Below are positions 17,683 through 26,374 of a stretch of 64,000 bases of DNA, in pieces. The notes beneath the pieces are model-generated. The model worked only from the letters and a program-made list of their open reading frames with translations, ran no database searches and was not told the origin of the DNA. The position numbers and the translations under genes were made by a program. Origin of the DNA: Methylomonas sp. UP202 (GTDB lineage: Bacteria; Pseudomonadota; Gammaproteobacteria; Methylococcales; Methylomonadaceae); NCBI RefSeq assembly GCF_029910655.1, contig NZ_CP123897.1, positions 4,639,547 to 4,703,546 of the forward strand. Reading direction: 5' to 3'. Every line of letters begins with the position of its first letter. Position 1 is the first letter of the stretch.

Positions 17683-18102
17683 ATGCAACCGCAACGTTTC
17701 GACCTTTGGTACGAACGCAACAAGGTCAGGGCCGACCAAATCGGCAACCTGTTGATCGAAGCCTTTCATTACCTGGCCCTGTTCGTGATTGGCGCCAGCA
17801 TCGTCTGGTCGGCGGTGGTGGCCTATGGCGGCATGATGATGCAGGGCCACGCCACGATAGGCGACATCTTGCTGTTGTTTATTTATCTGGAACTGGGCGC
17901 GATGGTCGGCATTTATTTCAAAACCAATCTGATGCCGGTACGTTGCTTGATTTACATCGCGATCACCGCGCTGGCCCGACTGCTAATCGGCGATATTCAA
18001 GCCCACCACCAGGCGGGACCCGGCATTTTGATGATTGCCGGCGCCATCCTGATGCTGGCGATCGCCACCCGGATCATCCGCAAACCCACCGACGACAACT
18101 AA
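17683..18102 (+). CDS. PsiE-family membrane protein
   Basis: A 139-residue protein with four predicted membrane helices and a PsiE-like core (FHYLALFVIGASIVWS, then LLFIYLELGAMVGIYF and MPVRCLIYIAITALARLL). PsiE was named for phosphate-starvation induction in E. coli, but its function is unknown. The gene starts 10 bp after the HMA-TauE gene and lies 26 bp before cydP, so it is embedded in the copper/bd-oxidase run. That placement suggests a link to respiration or envelope state rather than phosphate. Confidence 0.8.
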   Translation: MQPQRFDLWYERNKVRADQIGNLLIEAFHYLALFVIGASIVWSAVVAYGGMMMQGHATIGDILLLFIYLELGAMVGIYFKTNLMPVRCLIYIAITALARLLIGDIQAHHQAGPGILMIAGAILMLAIATRIIRKPTDDN

Positions 18103-18128
18103 GCACACGGACCCACGGAGTCAAACTC

Positions 18129-18365
18129 ATGCAAAACGTCAAACCCATACCGCCCGACTTGCCCCGCGCCGGATTACTGCGTTGGGAGATTGGCTTCGCC
18201 CTGCTGATTAAGTTGCTGTTCTTGATCGGCCTTTGGTTTTTACTGTTCCGCTGGCTCGACCGTCCGGCCGGGCCGCCGGACATCGCCGCCCGACTGGCCC
18301 TACCCGCCGCGACGCCGGCAACGCTTTCCACCACAACCGTAAAGGAGTCCAACCATGTTCGGTGA
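18129..18365 (+). CDS. cydP: Cytochrome bd oxidase small subunit CydP
   Basis: A 78-residue protein from the ATG at 18129. A charged N-terminus (LLRWEIGFALLIKLLFLIGL) leads into one membrane helix, followed by a short tail containing FRWLD. This matches the CydP small-subunit type often found just before cydA. Its 3' end overlaps the cydA start by 11 bp, which indicates coupling. CydP probably stabilises the oxidase or its haem arrangement. The call rests on pattern and position. Confidence 0.75.
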   Translation: MQNVKPIPPDLPRAGLLRWEIGFALLIKLLFLIGLWFLLFRWLDRPAGPPDIAARLALPAATPATLSTTTVKESNHVR

Positions 18366-19920
18366 CGATATAGTCATGCTGTCCCGCATGCAGTTCGGTC
18401 TAACCGCGCTGTACCACTTTTTATTCGTGCCGCTAACGCTGGGCATGACCTTTATTCTCGGCATCATGGAATCGGTGTACGTGATGACCGGCAAGGAAGT
18501 TTATAAAGACATGACCCGCTATTGGGGCAAGCTGTTCGGCATCAACTTCGCGATGGGGGTGACGACCGGTCTGACGCTGGAGTTTCAATTCGGCACCAAC
18601 TGGTCGTATTACTCGCACTATGTCGGCGACATCTTCGGACCGCTGCTGGCTAGCGAAGGCTGGATGGCGTTCTTTCTGGAATCGACATTCGTCGGCCTGT
18701 TCTTCTTTGGCTGGGATAAACTGTCCAAGGTGCAACATTTGAGCGTGACTTGGCTGCTGGCGATCGGAACCAACGTGTCGGCACTGTGGATTTTGATTGC
18801 CAACGGCTGGATGCAATTTCCGGTCGGCGCCGAATTCAACTACGAAACGCTACGCATGGAAATGACCAGCTTCGCCGACGTGTTCTTCAACCCGGTCGCC
18901 CAAGTCAAGTTCGTGCATACCGTGGCGGCCGGCTACGTGACCGCCTCGATGTTCGTGCTGGGCATCAGCTCCTGGTATTTGCTGAACAAGCGCGACATCG
19001 GCTTTGCCAGACGCTCGTTTTCGATCGCCTCGGCCTTCGGCTTGGCGTCCATCCTGTCGGTGATCGTACTCGGCGACGAGAGCGGTTATACCTCGGGTGA
19101 AACCCAAAAAATCAAGCTGGCGGCCATCGAAGCCGAATGGGACACCCACCCCGCCCCCGCCAGCTTCACGGTGTTCGGTTTCCCGGATCAGGAAAACCAA
19201 CATACCGACTATGCGATCAAGATACCGTTCGTACTGGGCTTGATCGCCACCCGCTCGATCGACGAAGACGTCAAGGGGCTGAAAGACTTGCGCGGCGAAA
19301 GTGCCGAGCGCATCAAGAGCGGCATGGTCGCCTACGCCGAATTGCAGAAATTGCGCGGCGGCGACCTGAGCGCTAAACCAGCCTTCGACGCCCATAAGGC
19401 CGATCTGGGTTACGGCCTGCTATTGAAAAAGTACACCGAAAAGGTCGCGGACGCCACGCCGGCGATGATAGAAAAGGCCGCCGACGATACCATCCCCCGC
19501 GTCGCACCGCTGTTCTGGACCTTCCGGATCATGGTCGCCTGCGGCTTTACGATGCTGTTCATCTTCGCGATGGCGTTCTATTACTGTGCAACCCGCGTCG
19601 CCGATCAAAAACGCTGGCTGATGCGGATGGCGGTTTGGTGCATACCGCTGCCGTGGATCGCCGCGGAAACCGGCTGGTTTGTCGCCGAAGTCGGCCGCCA
19701 ACCCTGGACCATCTCCGGCGTGCTGCCTACCCATCTGAGCGTGTCCAACCTGGAAGCCGGCCAGCTCTGGTTCAGCTTGGCCGGTTTCGCGCTGTTCTAT
19801 ACGGTACTGCTGATTATCGAGATGTATTTGATGCTGAAGTATGTCCGGCTCGGGCCTAGCAGTCTGCACACCGGCCGGTACTGTTTAGAGCGCGGCGCGG
19901 CCGTGGCTGGCGCCCACTGA
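18355..19920 (+). CDS. cydA: Cytochrome bd ubiquinol oxidase subunit I
   Basis: A 521-residue subunit I with nine expected membrane helices. Haem ligands are in the expected places: His21 (ALYHF), His188 (KFVHTV) and Met393 (FRIMVACG), equivalent to E. coli His19, His186 and Met393. The quinol-binding Q-loop between the helices around 250-380 is long, placing it in the L (E. coli-like) subfamily. The enzyme reduces O2 to water at high affinity without proton pumping and is relatively resistant to sulfide, nitric oxide and cyanide. That fits the upstream sulfur operon. AAAGGAG precedes the start. Confidence 0.97.
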   Translation: MFGDDIVMLSRMQFGLTALYHFLFVPLTLGMTFILGIMESVYVMTGKEVYKDMTRYWGKLFGINFAMGVTTGLTLEFQFGTNWSYYSHYVGDIFGPLLASEGWMAFFLESTFVGLFFFGWDKLSKVQHLSVTWLLAIGTNVSALWILIANGWMQFPVGAEFNYETLRMEMTSFADVFFNPVAQVKFVHTVAAGYVTASMFVLGISSWYLLNKRDIGFARRSFSIASAFGLASILSVIVLGDESGYTSGETQKIKLAAIEAEWDTHPAPASFTVFGFPDQENQHTDYAIKIPFVLGLIATRSIDEDVKGLKDLRGESAERIKSGMVAYAELQKLRGGDLSAKPAFDAHKADLGYGLLLKKYTEKVADATPAMIEKAADDTIPRVAPLFWTFRIMVACGFTMLFIFAMAFYYCATRVADQKRWLMRMAVWCIPLPWIAAETGWFVAEVGRQPWTISGVLPTHLSVSNLEAGQLWFSLAGFALFYTVLLIIEMYLMLKYVRLGPSSLHTGRYCLERGAAVAGAH

Positions 19921-19951
19921 GTGAGCCATCGTCGATAAATAGGAGAATCGA

Positions 19952-20548
19952 ATGAAGCATATCCATCCATCTCTGCTAGCCCTGGCGATCGTCGTCTCGG
20001 CCGGCACCAGCCAGGCACAACCGCCGGCCAGTCCGGCCCGTTTGGACCAGGTCGCCGAACGCGGCGGCCACGTCATGCCGTTCGCGTTGGACAAAACCCT
20101 GCATGTGTTCGAAAAGACCGAACACGGCGGTCTGCAGCAAGTGATTGCCAAGGACGCCAACGACGCCGAGCAAATCAGTCTGATTCGTCAACATTTGGCC
20201 GACATCAGCGCCGGCTTCCGCAAGGGCGACTTTTCCAGACAGCGGCAAATACACGGCGACGACATGCCGGGCCTGGCGGAATTGGCCGCCGCGGCAGGCG
20301 CGGTGCGATTCGATTACCGCGAGTTGCCCAATGGCGCCGAAATCGAATATTCGGCGGAGCAGCCGGCCCTGGTCGACGCGATCCACCGCTTTTTCGGCGC
20401 TCAGCTCAGCGATCACGCCCGCCACGCCGTCGGCGGGCAAGCCATGAAATGCGAGCATGACGGACACGCCGGCGATGCCGGTCGCATGCGCGACACGCGC
20501 CACGGCCATCGCGGCCGCAACGCGCAATCTACACACCCACAGGAGTAA
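19952..20548 (+). CDS. Periplasmic protein of unknown function between cydA and cydB
   Basis: A 198-residue protein with a Sec signal (LLALAIVVSAGTSQAQ). The conserved core includes VMPFALDKTLHVFEKTEHGG, EQISLIRQHL, DDMPGL, and an AIHRFFGAQLSDHARHA stretch. Similar sequences are often labelled 'aspartate carbamoyltransferase' in databases, but no ATCase substrate motif is present and the export signal argues against it. The C-terminal tail is His-rich (CEHDGH, RHGHRG) and may bind metal. It is 31 bp after cydA and three bases before cydB, so it is made with the oxidase. Haem or copper handling is a guess. Confidence 0.7.
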   Translation: MKHIHPSLLALAIVVSAGTSQAQPPASPARLDQVAERGGHVMPFALDKTLHVFEKTEHGGLQQVIAKDANDAEQISLIRQHLADISAGFRKGDFSRQRQIHGDDMPGLAELAAAAGAVRFDYRELPNGAEIEYSAEQPALVDAIHRFFGAQLSDHARHAVGGQAMKCEHDGHAGDAGRMRDTRHGHRGRNAQSTHPQE

Positions 20549-20551
20549 GTC

Positions 20552-21691
20552 ATGTTCGATTACGAAACCATACGAGTCATCTGGTGGCTGTTCATCGGCG
20601 TCGTCGGCATCGCCTTCGCGCTGACCGAAGGCTTCGATTTCGGCGTCAGCACGCTGTTACCCTTTATCGGCCGCAACGACATCGAGCGCCGCGTCATCAT
20701 CAACACGGTCGGCGCCACCTGGGAAGGCAATCAGGTTTGGCTGATCCTGTTGGGCGGGGCGGTGTTCGCGATCTGGCCGGCGGTTTACGCCACGCTGTTC
20801 TCCGGCCTTTACGCGGCCATGTTGCTGGTGCTGTTCTCGTTGTTTTTCCGGCCGGCCGGCTTCGACTACCGCAGCAAGATCGAAGACCCAACCTGGCGTA
20901 ACACTTGGGATTGGTGTTTGTTCCTGGGTGGCACCTTGCCGCCGGTGTTGCTGGGCGTACTGGTCGGCAATCTGATCCTGGGGCTGCCGTTCCATCTGGA
21001 CCAAGACTTGCGCACCTTTTACGACGGCACCTTCCTGGGCCTGCTGAGCCCGTTCGCGCTACTGTGCGGCGTCACCGGCTTGTTGTTGACCACCTTCCAC
21101 GGCGCGCTGTTCTTGAAATGGCGTAGCGAGGGCACGATACATCATCGTTCGATACTCGCGGTCGAACTGCTCGGACCACTGCTGCTGACCGCGCTGCTGG
21201 CGGCGACGCTGTGGGTGTTCTTCGGCCTGGAGCGCCCGGAAATTACGCAAATGGCGGCCGGCGACGCGCCGTCCAACCCCTTGCGTAAAACCGTGGTGGC
21301 AGCCGGTGCCGGCTGGTTCCAGCACTTCATGGCCTACCCTTGGATGTGGCTGGCGCCGGTGGCCGGTTTCGTCGGTCTATTCGCCGCTTGGCTATTGGGC
21401 AAGGGCGAATCGCGGGGCGCGGCGTTCTGGTTCAGCAGCTTGGGTATCGCCGGCATCGCGCTGACGGTCGGCTTCGGCCTATTTCCGTTCTTGCTGATTT
21501 CGTCCACCGATCCGGGCTCCAGTTTGACGCTGTGGGACGCCAGTTCCAGTCACACCACCTTGTTGTGGGCGTTCTGGATCACCGTGGTATTCCTGCCCAT
21601 CGTATTGCTGTACACCCGTTTCGTTTACAAAGTGATCTGGGGCAGCGTTACCGAGGAAACCGTCCTGAACGACAGCCATACTCTTTACTAA
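20552..21691 (+). CDS. cydB: Cytochrome bd ubiquinol oxidase subunit II
   Basis: 379 residues, the same length as E. coli CydB, with about eight membrane helices. Diagnostic segments are ALTEGFDFGVSTLLPFIGR, GATWEGNQVWLILLGGA and the C-terminal LLYTRFVYKVIWG. Subunit II supports the dihaem subunit I and contributes to proton delivery. It follows the unknown periplasmic gene with a three-base gap, and cydX starts 15 bases downstream. Confidence 0.97.
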   Translation: MFDYETIRVIWWLFIGVVGIAFALTEGFDFGVSTLLPFIGRNDIERRVIINTVGATWEGNQVWLILLGGAVFAIWPAVYATLFSGLYAAMLLVLFSLFFRPAGFDYRSKIEDPTWRNTWDWCLFLGGTLPPVLLGVLVGNLILGLPFHLDQDLRTFYDGTFLGLLSPFALLCGVTGLLLTTFHGALFLKWRSEGTIHHRSILAVELLGPLLLTALLAATLWVFFGLERPEITQMAAGDAPSNPLRKTVVAAGAGWFQHFMAYPWMWLAPVAGFVGLFAAWLLGKGESRGAAFWFSSLGIAGIALTVGFGLFPFLLISSTDPGSSLTLWDASSSHTTLLWAFWITVVFLPIVLLYTRFVYKVIWGSVTEETVLNDSHTLY

Positions 21692-21705
21692 ACCGGAGAC
21701 ACACT

Positions 21706-21849
21706 ATGTGGTACTTTGCCTGGATACTCGGCGTCGGCTTCGCCGCCGCCTTTGCGATCATCAACGCGATGTGGCTGGAATCGGTCTGCGATATCGACCG
21801 CCACGGCGTGGACGAATCCTGCGATCATCTACGCCAACGCAACGACTGA
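21706..21849 (+). CDS. cydX: Cytochrome bd oxidase subunit CydX
   Basis: A 47-residue protein, MWYFAWILGVGFAAAFAIIN..., with one membrane helix. The MWYFAWILG opening is the CydX/YbgT signature. CydX is needed for stability and activity of the bd oxidase. An extended tail (CDIDRHGVDESCDHLRQRND) with two cysteines is longer than usual. It is the last gene of the run and is followed by a terminator. Confidence 0.93.
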   Translation: MWYFAWILGVGFAAAFAIINAMWLESVCDIDRHGVDESCDHLRQRND

Positions 21850-21856
21850 CGGCAGA

Positions 21857-21886
21857 CCCGGCCGCGCCCGCGCGGCCGGGTTTCTT
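21857..21886 (+). terminator. Rho-independent terminator of the cyd operon
   Basis: A 10-bp GC stem CCCGGCCGCG / CGCGGCCGGG with a four-base loop is followed by TTTCTT. It lies eight bases after the cydX stop. The stem also ends just before the stop of the convergent histidine kinase gene, so it may serve mainly the plus strand. Confidence 0.88.
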
Positions 21887-23231
21887 ATGTTTGGGAGATC
21901 GGCAACACGACTCGAAACGTCGATCCCCGCCCGAGTTCGCTACTGACTTCCAGCCGTCCGCCGTGTTTTTTGATGATGTTTTGCGATACCGACAGCCCCA
22001 AGCCCGTCCCCTTTCCGACCGGCTTGGTGGTAAAGAACGGCTCGAACAGACGGTTTAGATGTTCGGGAGCTATGCCTTCGCCGGTATCGGCGATCTCAAC
22101 CCACGCTTCGGCGCCGGCCGTACCGGTGCGAATCGCGATCTCGCCCGTAGTCTTGATGGCTTGGCCGGCGTTGATCAGCAGATTCATGAACACTTGGTTC
22201 AGCTGTGACGGCAGACAATGGACGGGCGGCACTTCGCCGTATTGTTTGCTGACGGTGCAATGGTATTTCAGCTCGTTCCAAATGATGTTGAGCGTCGAAT
22301 CCAGACCCTTATGCAAATCGGCCGTTTCCCACAGGTTTTCGTCCGCGTGGGAAAAGTCCTTCAAATCCTGGATGATGCGCCTGACCCGCGCCAAACCTTC
22401 CCGCGATTCGGCGATCAACTCGGGTATGTCGTTGCGTAGAAAAGCCAAATTTTTGGCCTGTTTTAGCGCGCGAGCCCTCGCCAATGCGTCGCGATCGGTT
22501 TGACCGTCCGCCACCGCCGCGTCGCAGGCGTCGAGCACGGCAAACAGATCGGCGATATAGTCGTTTAACGCATTCAGATTAGACGTGACGAAGCCGATCG
22601 GGTTATTGATTTCGTGAGCCACGCCGGCCGCCAATTGACCGATCGCCGCCATTTTTTCCGATTGCAGCAATTGCAGATGCACGTGTTGATTTTCCTGTTG
22701 CCGGCGTTGTACTTCGGCCTCCAGAAACGCGTTTTGATTTTGCAACCAATCCCGGGATTTCTTCAGTTCCAGATGAGTGCGCACCCTGGCCAACAAGATC
22801 GACAAATGGCAGGGTTTATTGATGTAATCCACCGCGCCCAATTGCAGGCCGCGTTCTTCGTCGCTGCCCGAGGTGAGCGCCGTGACGAAGATCACCGGTA
22901 TCGCGGCGGTGGCCGGATCGGCCTTCAAGCGTTCGATGACTTGATAGCCGTCCATGTCCGGCATCATCACGTCGAGCAGAATCAAGTCCGGACATCCGCC
23001 GGCCCGTATCAGTTGCAAGGCCCGTTCGCCCGAATTGGCCACCAGCACGTCGTAATACGGTGCCAGCGCCTGTCCGAATACCGTCAGATTGGTCGGATCG
23101 TCGTCGACCAACAGGACAGTCGCGTTAGAATCGGTATCGGAAGTTGCAATGTCCATCGGATCGCTTACAGTTATGAGGGTATGAGCTAAAGGCTGAGGCT
23201 CCTCGGCCGACAACCCTGTTTGATAAATCAT
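21885..23231 (-). CDS. Receiver-histidine kinase protein
   Basis: Up to 448 residues. An N-terminal receiver domain (about 38-155, phosphoacceptor Asp87 in LILLDVMMPDMDG) is followed by a coiled coil and a HisKA/HATPase module. The H-box is [11 protein letters not shown] (His206); the N and G boxes are LLINAGQAI, DTGEGI and [10 protein letters not shown] receiver before a kinase usually means phosphorylation controls kinase activity. The start is uncertain: ATG 23231 lacks a well-placed ribosome site and ATG 23156 is an alternative. No sensor domain or membrane segment is visible, so it is cytoplasmic. It is divergent from the hemerythrin kinase gene and its kinase core closely resembles that protein. 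Confidence 0.9.
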   Translation of the reverse strand: MIYQTGLSAEEPQPLAHTLITVSDPMDIATSDTDSNATVLLVDDDPTNLTVFGQALAPYYDVLVANSGERALQLIRAGGCPDLILLDVMMPDMDGYQVIERLKADPATAAIPVIFVTALTSGSDEERGLQLGAVDYINKPCHLSILLARVRTHLELKKSRDWLQNQNAFLEAEVQRRQQENQHVHLQLLQSEKMAAIGQLAAGVAHEINNPIGFVTSNLNALNDYIADLFAVLDACDAAVADGQTDRDALARARALKQAKNLAFLRNDIPELIAESREGLARVRRIIQDLKDFSHADENLWETADLHKGLDSTLNIIWNELKYHCTVSKQYGEVPPVHCLPSQLNQVFMNLLINAGQAIKTTGEIAIRTGTAGAEAWVEIADTGEGIAPEHLNRLFEPFFTTKPVGKGTGLGLSVSQNIIKKHGGRLEVSSELGRGSTFRVVLPISQT

Positions 23232-23283
23232 TCTCCGGGTATTATCCGGCCTTCAAATCCAGAGAACCAATGTTAATACATCC

Positions 23284-25032
23284 ATGGCTATATTAACCTG
23301 GAGCAATCAGCTCAATGTCGGCATTCCTTCCGTCGATGCCCAACACCGGCGGTTGGTGGAAATCCTCAACCGGCTGGACGAGGCGGTCGCGGTCGGCGAC
23401 GAGCCTAGCGCCATCTTGGATCTGGTCGCGGCATTGATCGATTACACCGATTACCATTTCAAGCACGAAGAAGAGCTGATGCGGGCCGGCAATTACGCCG
23501 CCGACGACTTCGAGCTGCATTGCCAGCAACACCGAGACTTCGTCGCTACCGTAGTGGCCGAGCAACAAAAAGCCATCGCCGAACCCGATCGGGTGTCCAA
23601 TGCCTTGCTGGAATTTCTGGTCGGCTGGCTATCGTCGCACATTCTCTACGCCGACAAGAAGATGGCTCAGGCCATCAACGACACGCACCCGGACAATCCG
23701 GAAGCGCTGAAGCAACAGCAGACCGACATCATGCAAAGCAACTTATATTCGGCGTTACGAGAGAGCGAAACTCGCTTTCGAGCGCTAGCCGACCTGTTGC
23801 CGGCGCTGATCTGGATCACCAATGCCCAGCACGTTCCGATTTTCTGCAATCGCTATTGGCTGGAGACCTTGGGCTTGGCGAAAACCGAACTGAACCTGGA
23901 AAATTGGATGCAATTGATCGACGCGCAAGACCGGGCCAGGGTCAGACAAAGCTATTTGCAGGCGGCGGTGGATTTACAGGCGGTACAGCTCGAATACCGG
24001 CTGCTGCCCGCCGGCAAGCCACCGATCTGGGTGCTGGAAACCGCAGTTCCCAGGCTACGCGGCAACGGCCGGTTTGCCGGCCTGATGGGCTGCGGCATGG
24101 ACATCAGCGTGCAAAAACAAGCCGAAACGGCGTTGGAAGGCTTAGTCGAACAGCGCACTCAGGAATTGCGGATCGCCAACGAAACGCTGCTGATCGAGAA
24201 AAACCAGGAAAGCTTGCTGAACCAACAACTCAAGGAAGCGCAAAACCACCTACTGCAATCGGAAAAAATGGCGTCGATAGGCCAACTGGCGGCCGGCGTG
24301 GCCCATGAAATCAACAATCCGCTCGGCTATATTTACTCGAATCTGAACACGCTGCGCCAATATCTGCAAGACCTGTTGAAACTGAGCGAAGCCGGCGAAC
24401 GCTTGGCGGGCCAATTGCCGGCCGATCACGCCGAAGCTCAAACCTTTCGTAACCTGCAAAAATCGCTGGACCTTGCCTTTATCAAAAGCGATCTGCCGGA
24501 TCTGGTAAACGAGGCAATGGAAGGCGCGGTGCGCGCCAAAAAAATCGTGCAGGACCTGCGCGATTTCTCGCGGATCGATACCCAGGAGCTGGCGCCGTTC
24601 GATTTGGAAGCCGGCTTGAACGCCACGCTGAACATTATCAACAACGAGCTAAAATATAAGGCCGAAGTCGTCAAGGAATACGCCGGACTCAAACCCTTCG
24701 CCTGCGTCGGCGCCCAACTGAACCAAGTATTCATGAATCTATTGGTCAACGCCGCGCAAGCCATCGACGACTTCGGCAAAATCACGATACGGACCGGTTA
24801 CCAAGACGACGATTGGCTGTGGGTAGAGATCGAGGACAGCGGCCGCGGCATTCCGGCCGACATCCGCAATAAAATCTTCGATCCGTTTTTCACGACCAAA
24901 CCGGTCGGCAAGGGAACGGGCTTGGGGCTGTCGCTCTCTTACAAAATCGTCCAGGATCACCGAGGCCGCATCGAACTGGAATCGACGCCCGGACAGGGCA
25001 GCCGGTTTCGGGTGTGCCTACCCATCCGCTAA
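23284..25032 (+). CDS. Bacteriohemerythrin-PAS-histidine kinase
   Basis: 582 residues. Residues 1-130 form a bacteriohemerythrin domain with all di-iron ligand positions visible: His21, His58, Glu62, His79, His83, His119 and Asp124. A PAS domain (about 155-285), a coiled coil and a HisKA-HATPase module ([13 protein letters not shown], His341; [15 protein letters not shown]) follow. Hemerythrin binds O2 reversibly, so this is likely a soluble oxygen or redox sensor kinase. There is no membrane segment. The next gene, 24 bp downstream, encodes a response regulator and is the likely partner. Confidence 0.93.
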   Translation: MAILTWSNQLNVGIPSVDAQHRRLVEILNRLDEAVAVGDEPSAILDLVAALIDYTDYHFKHEEELMRAGNYAADDFELHCQQHRDFVATVVAEQQKAIAEPDRVSNALLEFLVGWLSSHILYADKKMAQAINDTHPDNPEALKQQQTDIMQSNLYSALRESETRFRALADLLPALIWITNAQHVPIFCNRYWLETLGLAKTELNLENWMQLIDAQDRARVRQSYLQAAVDLQAVQLEYRLLPAGKPPIWVLETAVPRLRGNGRFAGLMGCGMDISVQKQAETALEGLVEQRTQELRIANETLLIEKNQESLLNQQLKEAQNHLLQSEKMASIGQLAAGVAHEINNPLGYIYSNLNTLRQYLQDLLKLSEAGERLAGQLPADHAEAQTFRNLQKSLDLAFIKSDLPDLVNEAMEGAVRAKKIVQDLRDFSRIDTQELAPFDLEAGLNATLNIINNELKYKAEVVKEYAGLKPFACVGAQLNQVFMNLLVNAAQAIDDFGKITIRTGYQDDDWLWVEIEDSGRGIPADIRNKIFDPFFTTKPVGKGTGLGLSLSYKIVQDHRGRIELESTPGQGSRFRVCLPIR

Positions 25033-25056
25033 TCCGCCGCAGGCAAGGTAACGACC

Positions 25057-26361
25057 ATGACCGACCCGACCGCCACCGAATCCGCCGCCGCGCCGATCAA
25101 TCTGCTGTTCGTCGACGATGAAGCCAACATTCTGAAGGCCCTGCGACGGCTGTTTCGCGGCGGCGATTATCGGGTGGAAACCGCCGAAAGCGGCGCCGAA
25201 GCACTGGAAATTTTGGCCCATCAACCTATCGACTTGATCATTTCGGACATGCGCATGCCGCAAATGGACGGCGCCGAATTCCTGACCCGCGTCGCCGAGC
25301 GCTGGCCGGACACGATCCGTATTCTATTAACCGGCTACGCCGATCTGGAATCGACCGTGGCGGCGGTCAACAAGGGACGGATTTATTGCTATTGCAGCAA
25401 GCCATGGGAAGACAACGAACTGAAAATTCTGGTCAACAACGCCGTCGAGCAAAAGCGTCTGCGCGACGAACGCCAGCGTCTGTTCGGGATCATCAACCGC
25501 CAAAACGAGGAGCTTAAGGAACTCAACGTCCATCTCGAGGAAAAAGTCGAGCATCGTACCGAACAGCTGCGGCTGTCGTTGCAAAAGCTGGATCAAGCTC
25601 ACAATGCCTTGAAGCGGCAGTATGTGGATTCGGTAAAAGTCTTCGCCAAAATCGTCGAAATGCGACCCGGCATCAAGAGCGGCCATTCGTTGTTCATCGC
25701 CGAAAACGCCCGCAATGTCGCACAGCGGCTGGGCTTGAGCGCCGACGAAGCACGCGATGTACTCTATGCGGGCCTGTTGGCGCAGATCGGCAAAATGAGC
25801 CTGCCGGACGAATTGCTGCGGCAACCGCTGCACCTGATGTCCAGCCACGACAAGAAGCGCTATTTGCAAAACGGCCGGGAAGGTTTCAATCTGCTGCAAG
25901 GCATCGACGCCCTGCAAAATGCCGCCAATATCATCCACCACCAATACGAACATTTCGATGGTTCCGGCGAACCCAACTCGCTGCACGGTTCGGAAATTCC
26001 GCTGGGCTCCCGCATCCTGGCGGTGGTCCGCGACTATATCTGCTTTCTGGACGGTTTCATCACCGGCTCGGCGATGACGGTAGACCAGGCCAAAAGCCGC
26101 TTGCTGTTGCGCAAACACAGCGATTACGATCCGGATGTCGTCGAGTCCTTCTTGCGATTGTTGTCGGAAACCAGTGTTGAAGACACGCGCCCGGTCATCG
26201 AAATTTCCTGGACCCAATTGCAAGCCGGCATGGAAGCCGCCGAAATCATCTGCAACGACGTGCTATACCTAAAGAACACGATCCTGACCGCCGCTCAGGT
26301 GGATAGTATCCTGGACATGCGCAAGCGCAGCAAAAACCTGGTGCTGCGCATCCGGGTCTAG
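25057..26361 (+). CDS. Response regulator with a degenerate HD-GYP-like domain
   Basis: 434 residues. A receiver (Asp64 in LIISDMRMPQMDG, with a conserved LTGYAD) is joined by a coiled coil (about 140-185) to an HD-GYP-like domain. The canonical HDIGK is replaced by AQIGK (242-246), and the HHE...DGSGYP motif by HHQYEHFDGSGEP (294-306). Loss of the His-Asp metal ligands makes c-di-GMP hydrolysis unlikely, so the domain may bind a ligand or partner instead. It is 24 bp downstream of the hemerythrin kinase gene and is probably its cognate regulator. Confidence 0.88.
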   Translation: MTDPTATESAAAPINLLFVDDEANILKALRRLFRGGDYRVETAESGAEALEILAHQPIDLIISDMRMPQMDGAEFLTRVAERWPDTIRILLTGYADLESTVAAVNKGRIYCYCSKPWEDNELKILVNNAVEQKRLRDERQRLFGIINRQNEELKELNVHLEEKVEHRTEQLRLSLQKLDQAHNALKRQYVDSVKVFAKIVEMRPGIKSGHSLFIAENARNVAQRLGLSADEARDVLYAGLLAQIGKMSLPDELLRQPLHLMSSHDKKRYLQNGREGFNLLQGIDALQNAANIIHHQYEHFDGSGEPNSLHGSEIPLGSRILAVVRDYICFLDGFITGSAMTVDQAKSRLLLRKHSDYDPDVVESFLRLLSETSVEDTRPVIEISWTQLQAGMEAAEIICNDVLYLKNTILTAAQVDSILDMRKRSKNLVLRIRV

Positions 26362-26374
26362 CGGGCAACGCCGC

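Noticed and set aside
19952..20548. Aspartate carbamoyltransferase
   Set aside because: The label is common for similar proteins, but this one has a signal peptide and lacks the carbamoyl-phosphate and aspartate binding motifs.
25057..26361. Active HD-GYP c-di-GMP phosphodiesterase
   Set aside because: The HD metal-binding pair is replaced by AQ and GYP by GEP, so catalysis is not supported.
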